Shown here: piece after piece, positions 34,791 through 44,386 of the stretch
How the letters are laid out: each line of letters opens with the position of its first letter
Position numbering within the stretch: the first letter of the stretch is position 1
Assembly (NCBI GenBank): GCA_947652115.1
Contig: OX393564.1
Location: 8,754,956 to 8,818,955 of the forward strand
From: Blastomussa wellsi
Lineage: Eukaryota; Cnidaria; Anthozoa; Scleractinia; Plerogyridae
DNA length: 64,000 nucleotides
Direction: 5' to 3'
Program-made: the position numbers and the translations under genes
The notes under the pieces: generated by a model
Database searches by the model: none
Seen by the model: the letters and a program-made list of their open reading frames with translations, nothing else
Told to the model about the DNA's origin: nothing

Positions 34791-34982
34791 TGTTGTGTTG
34801 TGTTGTGAGTTGAGTTGAGTTGAGTTGAATTGAGCTGAGCTGAGCTGAGCTGAGCTGAGCTGAGCTGAGCTGAGCTGAGCTGGGCTGGGTTGGGCTGGGC
34901 TGGGCTGGGCTGGGCTGGGCTGGGCTGGGCTGGGCTGGGCTAGGCTGGGCTGGGCTGGGCTGGGCTGGGCTGGGCTGGGCTG
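34791..34982. repeat. Graded pentanucleotide array (TTGTG to TTGAG to CTGAG to CTGGG)
   Basis: About 190 bp of 5-bp units changes stepwise along the array: TTGTG, then TTGAG, then about 11 CTGAG units, then about 24 CTGGG units with rare variants. Each class is contiguous, as expected from successive mutation and local expansion. It lies in intron 6 of oxidase copy 2. The top strand is G-rich. Confidence 0.95.
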
Positions 34983-35989
34983 ATTGTCAGAATTTAATCA
35001 AAAACTTTCTCGAGTGGCAACGGTAAGGCGCGTAGCACTGTAAGGCGTTGTGCGTTAAAACAGAGTTAAGCCGAGAATTCATGAAGTTCGGAGAAGACAG
35101 GACAGGACCCAAAAGTAAGGTAACAAACATTCTCTGAATTGCTAACCTTATTTTATGACAAAAATATGTTTTCACTCTCCTTCTCATCAGAGTCTTTGCT
35201 GCTTTTCGCCCCCTTTAACAGCTTTTGCACATTGGGAGTTGATTTCCGTTTATTTTTATTTCCTTTATTAAATTATCTTTTGCCGTGAGGTAATTCCTTT
35301 GGTACGAGTTTGTAGGATAGTTTATTAGCTTTTATAATTTGCGGTAAATTTATTCTGACTTTGAGCTTAAACGAAACCTTAAGTAAAACAAGAACAAGGT
35401 CAGGTGGAGATAGCAACGGCTCCCCTTCGTCCATATCCTGCCTCCGGAAGGTCTCAAACCAGCCCCGCAATGGTCAAGGAATAAAGATGATAAACTTCAA
35501 TGATATGCAGGTTCCTTCGCATAGTAAATTGTTTAGCAAAGTTCCTTCCGCGTTCGTCAGACCGCACTGAGAAGGACAGGCAGTTATCCTCTGTGATGCC
35601 TGAAAACTCGGACCCCGTGCAGTGCCTTAGTTGGAAAAAGAATACCCAGTAGCTGATAGTTCCCGAGTGAACAAAACTATGCTCGAATTGAAAAGGAACT
35701 CCTTTTCGTTGTTTTTGTTTACGAAAAAGTTGGGGGAGTTTTTTACGTACAGAAGAAGTTATTCAGTCAGAACATAAGCCAATGGAAACCATATTTCAGA
35801 AATTCGGCAAAGACAACACTACTGCAAAGCAGTTGAAATGCAATCGATGCCGTTTAAAGAACTATGACAGTCAAGCCCAATGTTGGCAAGCAGTCACCAT
35901 TCCTTTGGTTGATACTATAAAGAGATATGAAAGATCAATCCAAGACACTGATGTCCACTTAATCCGTGTTTTTTCTCCTGTGAATTACA

Positions 35990-36150
35990 GCAGATCCGGC
36001 GAGTCGAAGACCTAAATGCGTGAAGACGATTTGCGAGAAGAGAAAGGAGGATGAATTGCCGTTTCTATCCAACACGATACACCACCGGTAAAGGTTGGCC
36101 AGAGACGCTTGCACAAGCAGCACCACCAGTAAATAGTGTTCAGAGATTGT
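35990..36150. repeat. Single-unit counterpart of the 41-bp satellite
   Basis: The flank AGGATGAATTGCCGTTTCTA (copy 1: AGATGAATTACAGTTTCTA near 6510) is followed by AAAGGTTGGCCAGAGACGCT and CAAGCAGCACCACCAG, then diverges. This is the same intronic site as the start of the copy 1 satellite, holding only about one unit, so the array grew after the gene duplication or was lost here. Confidence 0.8.
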
Positions 36151-36724
36151 ATTTGTTGCTATTGCCTTTTAAGTGCAGAATATGAAATTCCTCTCCGCCG
36201 TGTATAATAATTTCATTTATTATTTCATCTATTCCTTCATGGAAAAGATAGGGCCCCCAGAAATAACCTGGCTACTTTAAGGCTTTCCCCGATTTGCTTA
36301 TTAAATTGATGGGATCCAGTCACTGCTTGTTTCTCTCCGCCGTGCAAAATAGTTTTATTCATTCTGAGTTACCACAGTTATCAGTCCCATCCTTTCCAGT
36401 AGCTTCAGAGCTCCAGATAACAAACTGACCGTCGAATAAACATAACGTACCGCTATGGCTGAAAGATTGCTAATGTGAACGGGCTCTATCTTCTTGTTTA
36501 ACGCGCACTGCATTTTACGCGCACATAGGATCTTAATAGCGGCATCTGATGGACCTTTTTGGTTGCGTTTATTGAGCCATCAAACTAAAAGTAGCCTGCT
36601 AACTAAAAGAAGAGGATGAAACAAGTATGCTAGAATAAGGTACAGCATTATTCCCGCCATATAAATTAGCTCACATGGCGGAACGTTGCCAGTCTTTGTT
36701 GCTGAAGTTAAGGCATACTTTATC

Positions 36725-38028
36725 ATTCATTCATTCATTCATTCATTCATTCATTCATTCATTCATTCATTCATTCATTCATTCATTCATTCATTCATTC
36801 ATTCATTCATTCATTCATTCATTCATTCATTCATTCATTCATTCATTCATTCATTCATTCATTCATTCATTCATTCATTCATTCATTCATTCATTCATTC
36901 ATTCATTCATTCATTCATTCATTCATTCATTCATTCATTCATTCATTCATTCATTCATTCATTCATTCATTCATTCATTCATTCATTCATTCATTCATTC
37001 ATTCATTCATTCATTCATTCATTCATTCATTCATTCATTCATTCATTCATTCATTCATTCATTCATTCATTCATTCATTCATTCATTCATTCATTCATTC
37101 ATTCATTCATTCATTCATTCATTCATTCATTCATTCATTCATTCATTCATTCATTCATTCATTCATTCATTCATTCATTCATTCATTCATTCATTCATTC
37201 ATTCATTCATTCATTCATTCATTCATTCATTCATTCATTCATTCATTCATTCATTCATTCATTCATTCATTCATTCATTCATTCATTCATTCATTCATTC
37301 ATTCATTCATTCATTCATTCATTCATTCATTCATTCATTCATTCATTCATTCATTCATTCATTCATTCATTCATTCATTCATTCATTCATTCATTCATTC
37401 ATTCATTCATTCATTCATTCATTCATTCATTCATTCATTCATTCATTCATTCATTCATTCATTCATTCATTCATTCATTCATTCATTCATTCATTCATTC
37501 ATTCATTCATTCATTCATTCATTCATTCATTCATTCATTCATTCATTCATTCATTCATTCATTCATTCATTCATTCATTCATTCATTCATTCATTCATTC
37601 ATTCATTCATTCATTCATTCATTCATTCATTCATTCATTCATTCATTCATTCATTCATTCATTCATTCATTCATTCATTCATTCATTCATTCATTCATTC
37701 ATTCATTCATTCATTCATTCATTCATTCATTCATTCATTCATTCATTCATTCATTCATTCATTCATTCATTCATTCATTCATTCATTCATTCATTCATTC
37801 ATTCATTCATTCATTCATTCATTCATTCATTCATTCATTCATTCATTCATTCATTCATTCATTCATTCATTCATTCATTCATTCATTCATTCATTCATTC
37901 ATTCATTCATTCATTCATTCATTCATTCATTCATTCATTCATTCATTCATTCATTCATTCATTCATTCATTCATTCATTCATTCATTCATTCATTCATTC
38001 ATTCATTCATTCATTCATTCATTCATTC
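36725..38028. repeat. Perfect (ATTC)326 microsatellite, 1304 bp
   Basis: Every 60-base row is the same 15 units and no interruption is visible; the count is (38028-36725+1)/4 = 326. On the sense strand of the host gene it reads as GAAT repeats and begins 28 nt after the exon 6 donor boundary. The homologous place in copy 1 (near 10685) has only CTCATTAT. Two long plus-strand open frames of FIHS repeats come from this tract and are not genes. Unit number may be affected by assembly. Confidence 0.97.
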
Positions 38029-38056
38029 TGGTCAGCTGATTTACAACTATACTTAC

Positions 38057-38260
38057 AAAAAGCCTTCTTCCCAATACATGTAGACGGATTCCAGAGGCCT
38101 GGGAACATCCACACCTGGAAACAACCTTTTTAGCGCCCTGTGCATTTCCTGATCCAAATATTCTTTTGACGTTATATTGAACAGTTCTCCCCACTTTACA
38201 GCACAATGCATCTTGGCATAACTCATTTGAAGCACCGCCTCCCCATTAGGACCGCGTGAT
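38057..38260 (-). CDS. Oxidase copy 2, exon 6
   Basis: The 204-nt exon has a TCTAG acceptor and a GTAAGTATAG donor and encodes SRGPNGEAVLQMSYAKMHC ... KRLFPGVDVPRPL. The donor lies only 28 nt from the edge of the giant tetranucleotide tract, which therefore starts almost at the head of intron 6. Confidence 0.82.
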
Positions 38261-38685
38261 CTAGAGAAATGGAGAATGTAACATAGTGGCTTATTTCCAA
38301 GCATGTCAAGATGAGCACCTACTTCGAACTAGTTTTAGCTTATAACATTGAGTAATTTTCCCCGTTACTGTTTTGCTCCCAGGGGATTTTCTAGCGTTGT
38401 TTCTGGTCGTAGTCAAGTCTTGGACTATTCACTGGCATAAATATCTATAGGTGCAATTATAAGCCTGTGAGAACAAAGACGGTCAAGGGCTGATATTGCG
38501 GACAAAAGGATCAGGATAATTAAACACGTGATGATGATTTCCTCATTTTTTGTTCTCCCCAGATAGGATTACATTTTCCATTTTAAACTTAAAGTGCTAC
38601 TAGACCAATAATTTTTTTATCGTAGTAGCACTTTAATTCTAGCAACCCTTCGCGTAGCTGTTTAGCATTCTGTACTTATACTTAC

Positions 38686-39470
38686 TTATATGGAAATATG
38701 GACCCCAGGCAGTCGCTGTTAGACAACATTTCTTGTTCATCCGCCAGATAACGGCTTCCAGTGGAGTTGAGCTGCCACCAGGCCTCATCAAACACAGCAA
38801 AGCCCTTAAAGGCCAACTGGGAACCAATTGAATCAAAGGTGGAGTCGTTTTTTATCTTTTCAGCTAGAGAACCCTTTACGTTTTTCATAGGATCTACTGG
38901 AATAGCATAGGATCTACTGGAATAGCGATAACCAGCTTGTTTGCTGTTACCGAGAATTTAGATGTTCTCAGCTTAAATTGCCTCTCTTGACCTTCGTCGA
39001 TGGCTATGACCTCTTCACCTTCATAAAGTTTTGCTCCATTTTTAACAGCAGAAATTTTTAAAGCTCGCGTTATTTCACTCAACCCGTTATCAGGTCTGAA
39101 GTAGTTATTGGTGGCGTTAGCCATTGCAATTGCTTTCTGAACGTCAAATAGTGATCCCACGCTTAGTGGCCGAGCATAGTCCGGTACGATTGCAGTCAAG
39201 TGGCTGAACAATTCGCATCCCTCAGGCGTCAGATATTCCGATATGAAGTCATAAAATGTTGCAAACTTAGACGCGTCCTGAAATCGGCTAAAGAGATAAC
39301 CCATCATCTGTCTAAAGGTAGCATTCTGGAATCGTCCATGGCTGAGCGCGGGAAATGCTTCCTGTTTCAGCGTTAGCGTGTCGGTGGCGAAGATACCTCG
39401 GGCCTCTAATCTGTCTTGGTGGTTTTTAGCAAGCTGACTGACTGAAATGTTGAAGCGCTTTAAGACACGC
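38686..39470 (-). pseudogene. Oxidase copy 2, exon 5 with 20-bp tandem duplication
   Basis: 785 nt against 765 in copy 1. Both halves are open in different frames (ILKRF-equivalent VLKRFNISVSQL down to VIAIPVDPM, then KNVKGSLAEKIKNDSTF onward). The shift maps exactly to the duplicated CATAGGATCTACTGGAATAG at 38886-38925. The reading frame on both sides is otherwise conserved. Confidence 0.88.
38886..38925. repeat. 20-bp tandem duplication causing a frameshift
   Basis: CATAGGATCTACTGGAATAG occurs at 38886-38905 and again at 38906-38925. Copy 1 has one equivalent. Because 20 is not a multiple of three, the exon frame is lost. Confidence 0.95.
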
Positions 39471-39821
39471 CTGTACAAGAAAAAAAAAATAGCAATAAAA
39501 GTATTAAGATTGAGATGAGATTTGAATATTTTATCTGTATTTGATCTGTGCAGGAACAATTTTCCGTGTAAGGAGACCATCAAATGGTTGAAATATTTTG
39601 CTCGATATTTTCAAATAATGAAATCAAGCATTCAACGCGTACAGTGCTGCTCTGCTGTTACGATTTGTAAACGTCAAGCTGTTTATCACCTTGTAAATTA
39701 ATTCAGTTGATTAATTACTTATCAGCGCAACTTTCTCAGTAAAACGTAACTTTTTCTAGCACTTGTATGTGTTTCACAAGGTTCAAGGATCTTCAAGGAC
39801 CATCAGTGAGTGGTCACTCAC

Positions 39822-39864
39822 CAAACTGCTGAATGACCCTCGTTCACGCGCCATGCTCCGAGAC
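39822..39864 (-). CDS. Oxidase copy 2, exon 4 (microexon)
   Basis: The 43-nt exon between ACAG and GTGAGTG reads SLGAWRVNEGHSAV. It corresponds to the copy 1 microexon in length, phase and position. Confidence 0.82.
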
Positions 39865-40734
39865 CTGTAAACAAAATAACACATTCTTGAAGATCACGTG
39901 ACGAATGAGGACAGTTAATTAATATCTTTTAATTTAGTCAATTTAATTTGTAAGGCTAGCTTCGATGCGTTACTCTCAACAAGAAGGCATCAAGGCACGA
40001 CTCTATAATTTCGAGACGCTAATCATCTACCCAAGTTCTCTAGTGTTTGTTTGTTTGCTTACGATTAACGGTTTTTTGTTCTACAGCCCACCAAGTGTCC
40101 TGTTGGCACAATTGCTAGATTGTACATGTATAGTGTGGTTGACCAAATCGTTTGTGGGATATTGCAGGCTTTGGCGTCGGATGGGGTTACACCTGCACTT
40201 CTGTAATGAGAATAGGAGCCCTGACGGACGCTCACAGCAACAGCAAGAGGGATAATGAAAATGGGAGTGAAGAGCGGGAGAACTGCTGAGAGAGACCACA
40301 GAATGGATAAGTACAGATAAGACCAGTTGAGGACAACTGTAGAAAGATTCTACCAACCGCCATGAATCACACGGTGGGTGTGCGAGAAAAGAGAGCGAAT
40401 CTATTATTGATTCTCCTTATATACGCTACGGAAAGACCGCTGAGAATAGTGTCTACTATGAACCTTGTTTAATGAATCAGTAAAGAGTCAACAAATAAAC
40501 TTGAGCTTATTAACAGATAGATAGATAAACACCTTTATTTAAAAAAAAATAAATAGGTAAAATCTCAGGGTAGTCCCTTCAGGGAGCTACACAACATCTA
40601 GGTTATTACCTAGCTTGCAACAACTGAGATTACTGGGAGTTCAGACCCCCGATTTTTCGGATATGGCTTACAAATTCCAGTGAAAAACCCAAGACTGGCA
40701 AAAAGACTATAAAAGACAACGGCTTTATACTTAC

Positions 40735-40920
40735 TAACTGGAATGTTAGGCACCCGCTGAAAAGTGTGATCGCGTATTCGTCCACCAAACCGATGTTCTC
40801 TTTCAAACAGGCAAACGTCTTTCTCTTTTTGGAGTCTGACGAGAGTTTCCGCTACATACAAACCGGAAATGCCTCCACCAACAATCGCCACATCACATGA
40901 CATTTGGGTAGCTTGTTCAT
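40735..40920 (-). CDS. Oxidase copy 2, exon 3 (Rossmann motif)
   Basis: The 186-nt exon encodes CDVAIVGGGISGLYVAETL and FEREHRFGGRIRDHTF, with the same acceptor and donor as copy 1. FAD-binding residues are intact. Confidence 0.87.
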
Positions 40921-41161
40921 CTGTTACAAAGTTGGTCAGCAAAACATATAAAGATCTAGATACCGAAGGTGGGCACATGGTGATTAATTATACCACGTCA
41001 TAGAGCTAGAATTACTTGTTTGTGGTTTAGCACTCGGTTAGCCTAACTAGCACTCTGGTTGGACTGAATAGCACTCTGGTTATCCAGCCTACATTCTACA
41101 TTAGCTCAGGTTGCTTGTGGTTAGCCTTTATGTTAGGGTTAAGATTTAGCTTAAACATCGG

Positions 41162-41567
41162 TTAGCCACAGGCAGCCTAGGCTTTCGATTTGAAACGTAC
41201 AAACAATAGGGCTTCAAATTATAAGGGTTTGTATGGGGATTCCGACAAATGATTCATAGCCATACGATAAAATAGTCAATAAAAGAGGCTCACCTTGTTC
41301 CATTTGTGTGTTGCTTGCTTGTGGTGTGGTTATTAATGGGAGTAAGAATTAAAAAAAATCGCTTGAAACGGCTTCTATCTGTGAAATAACCACACCACAA
41401 GCAAGCAACATACAAATGGAACAAGGTAAGCCTTTTTATTGACAATTGTACCATATGACTATCTCCATGAATCATCGGTCAGAATTCCCATACAAACCCT
41501 TATAATTTGAAGCCATATTGTTTGTACGGTTCAAATCGAGAGTTTGGGCTGCCTGTAGCCTAGCTAG
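41162..41567. repeat. About 400-bp hairpin (foldback) with ~170-bp arms
   Basis: GTTGCTTGCTTGTGGTGTGG near 41310 answers CCACACCACAAGCAAGCAAC near 41390. Outer pairs include CAAATTATAAGGGTTTGTATG with its inverse, and GGCAGCC with GGCTGCC. The loop is about 50 bp. On either side are repeats of AGCACTCTGGTTAGCC. Intron between exons 1 and 3 of oxidase copy 2. Confidence 0.8.
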
Positions 41568-41587
41568 CACTCCACTTTAATTAGCCT

Positions 41588-41930
41588 AAATTATACTCTA
41601 ATCACCCAGAAACGATCATAAAATATTTTGTAACTAATCTTTAATAAACACAAACACAGCATCAGGGGCGGGCATCTCGTTTATTGATACAGCGAGCGTT
41701 TACAACATACCATAGAGAAAATTACAATCAGTGAATAAGCAAATAAAGTCAAAGTTGAAAGAGATGCCTTCGAGTGGCTCTTGCATAACTTACAAAATAC
41801 TAAATAGCCTAGAAAACCCCTCGGGGTTCACCATACCTACGAGCACGCCTAAAGTACTTCTACAATTAACACCAATCTAACATATTAACATACTTCATTG
41901 TCATTAGCGAAGCGTTACAAAATATAGTAA
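41588..41930. repeat. 343-bp core, inverted twin of 17648-17990
   Basis: By eye it is the exact reverse complement of 17648-17990 over the whole length. Outside the core the sequences differ completely: here AGCACTCTGGTT-type words, there AGGTGTGTT-type words. A direct repeat of the shell (about 41080-41165 and 41930-42005, sharing CATTAGCTCA and GTTGCTTG) brackets the hairpin and core. Confidence 0.85.
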
Positions 41931-42009
41931 CACTCTGGTTTGCCTACATTAGCTCAAGTTGCTTGCGGTTAGTCTTTATTTTGGGATTAGGATGAACAGC
42001 CAAAATTTT

Positions 42010-43140
42010 CAGGTTTCTGGCAACTAGTAGCCGGTATCCTGACTAGAGTCCAGCAGCCATAATAACAGCCAAAGTCAATATAAGCCGATTTAAAATTATT
42101 CATATAAAAGAAATTAAGATAATGCTAACTTCATGACCGCTGACAGATAGTTGCAAAGGTCAAACACCTCAAAGTTGCGGGGTAGTTAAGGTCAAGGGTT
42201 AATTGTGTTAATTGTTAGGTTTTCGTTGGGTATGTGCCACCCAGATCTCCAAATTCTGACCCAATTTTCGAAAGAAATCACAGTCTATGCACAGCGTGCA
42301 TCATGGGGATTGTAACAGTTTGTTCGTGATGTCAACGTACCTAACAAATTTAGTTATGACAATTGCGCTGATAATTTGAAGTTTTTGTTCCTTCTAAATA
42401 TTATACCCCGACAAATGAACACTGCCAGAACAGCCTGTTCTAGTCTCTTGATAGTTGGTAAAGACTAACTGTAGACTGGCAAGTAAGATCACAAGAATGG
42501 ATATTTCTGCCAAATCAGTTAAATACCTTGACAGTTTCAAAAGTTAAAAAGTAATTTTGTTTTGAAACTTAATTTCCGTTGCTGTAAATCATATTTTTAA
42601 AGGTCACGACATACAGAGTATCAGGCAGAACTATCAAAACGTCTGTCAACTAGTTCGGCAATCTGAATAACAGATTTTGAGACTGTCACTTTCTTGACTT
42701 ATTTTTTGCGGTGAACATTTTCACAGAGAACGATTAAAAATGTCCAATTTCCAGGCCTAACGGCTAACTTTTTGATCGTTTTGCGGATAACAGTGAACCT
42801 CAATGGAACTCTCTTTTATACTCTGTTCAGAGCAGAGGGATCAGAAACCATCCCTGTGCACGCCCCTCTCCGCCAACACCCCTCCCCCTCCCCCCCAAGT
42901 TCCTCCAGGATCTACTTGCACCAGGAGTTTGTGACGAAATTATATAGTAAGCGTTTCAACAATTTCATTGCGAGGTTTACAAGGGCACGTTTGTCCGTGA
43001 CATTTGTGTGACACAGCAAAGCATTTCGCAATCAAAAACGCTAATGAATGCGGATCTGTGAAAATTTTTCTCTCTCAATTCGGGTCTCAAATTCTGTGTT
43101 CAATAACACCATATACCTCAAATTCAATCTTACTGCTTCC
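42010..43140. other. Intron sequence of oxidase copy 2, nothing recognised
   Basis: No repeat, RNA or exon could be supported. A C-rich run at 42866-42896 (CACCCCTCCCCCTCCCCCCC) stands out in composition only. Confidence 0.4.
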
Positions 43141-43313
43141 ATCACGTTATGCGTGATGCGAGGCTCTAAGGTAGAAAACTGAGAAGCAGTGACAAGAATG
43201 CTTGAATTTTTTAGCTTGCGAACAAGCCCTCCAGTGGGGAGCCGAATGTGCGAACAGAGCGCGAAAATTTGCTTCGCTAAAGGCCCCACTGGGAAACCTG
43301 AACATTTCCTTAC

Positions 43314-43536
43314 CTTTGTTATCGCCAGTTACTTGCCTCGCATTGATGCCTCCACATGTCTCGGAACCGGAACAGTTTCGACCGGGACCGAGAAACGCGG
43401 CTAAAACAATCGCTACAATAAAAACGATTAGTACGACTATACTAGCAACAGCAATGACTTTGTAATTTAAGAAAACACCAGCTCTTTTGCTGTTTTGACC
43501 GGGGTTATCCACATCCTTATATGTAGCTTCCATCAT
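43314..43536 (-). CDS. Oxidase copy 2, exon 1 (start and membrane anchor)
   Basis: Begins MMEATYKDVDNPGQNSKR, followed by a hydrophobic run (IVVLIVFIVAIVLAAFLGPG) and ends at a GTAAGG donor. In copy 1 the MEATYK-like start and the NPG segment lie on separate exons 6.3 kb apart, so an intron was gained or lost between the paralogues. Confidence 0.8.
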
Positions 43537-44386
43537 TAGCCCAATGCGTTTCTAGTACTAAATGTAAGTGTAGTCACGCTGAACGTCTCTGTAATACATG
43601 TACAGCGGAGAAATGATTAATTGCCACTATGACGTAATTAGGAACAGATTGTTTTCAGTCATGATGCGAGCGCGAACAACTTCATAAAAGCTCAGATAGG
43701 TAAGGGATGTTATAAGAGTGTTTACATGGGTTTATGCTATGAGAGTTTGTATGAATTTCATATTAAACTTAAAACTTTTGAAAAGCTACAATAACGTTCG
43801 AAATCTTATATCACCTGCACAGGCGTCCCAAATTAAAAGAAAAGCGTATCGAGTGGAGCACGACTTCCTTACTTCCTACACCGCGGTGTTGTTCTGATAC
43901 AATAGTCCATTTTACAGTATGAAAGCGAGGCCCAGAGTGACCTTGACATGATAGAGACCAGAAACTATTTTGCATAACAACAAAACGATTTACATATCAA
44001 AAGCAAGAGGGTTTGTATCTATGCAAGGTCACCTTCAGCCTCAATTCCAAACAAAGGCTTGGCAACTAAGCACAGAGCTGTAGACCGTTGACTGCGTTGA
44101 GAATGTGAGCCCTCTAAATAAAGACATTGGATCAAGTTTGAAATAACCTGGAATAAAACGCTCAACAAAATAATCAGTTGAGATTTTTGTCGTAGCCTTC
44201 AAATAACTTTAAACAAGGTGTATAGGGACGATATCCGTGACGTCACCCATTGTCATTAATGTGTCAACCAGAAAACTATTGCCTAGTGAAACAAAGAGCT
44301 CTTTTGTTTAACTTGTTCGCTATTTAAATAACAGAAACAATGTTTGTAAACAAATATCTTCCCTATTATGGACAATACGAAAATGG

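Larger units (their letters stand above)
33048..43536 (-). pseudogene. L-amino-acid-oxidase-like gene, copy 2, frameshifted
   Basis: Tandem paralogue of 5416-29134 with the same order and exon lengths: 43536-43314 (start and anchor fused, 223 nt), 40920-40735 (186), 39864-39822 (43), 39470-38686 (785, against 765 in copy 1), 38260-38057 (204), 33309-33048 (262). All splice sites look good. The extra 20 nt in the large exon are a tandem duplication (38886-38925) that shifts the frame, giving IPVDPMLFQ and a stop before the second half of the FAD domain. Without it the frame would be about 560 aa. The rest is open, so the break is recent, a null allele, or an assembly error. The product without the C-terminal flavin contacts would not be expected to work. 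Confidence 0.85.

Noticed and set aside
34791..34982. Immunoglobulin-type switch region
   Set aside because: Only the GAGCT/GGGCT wording is similar; no immune locus is present and cnidarians lack class switching.
36675..38083. Plus-strand ORFs of over 450 codons of FIHS repeats
   Set aside because: Produced by the (ATTC)n tract; both frames give the same repeat and there is no independent coding signal.
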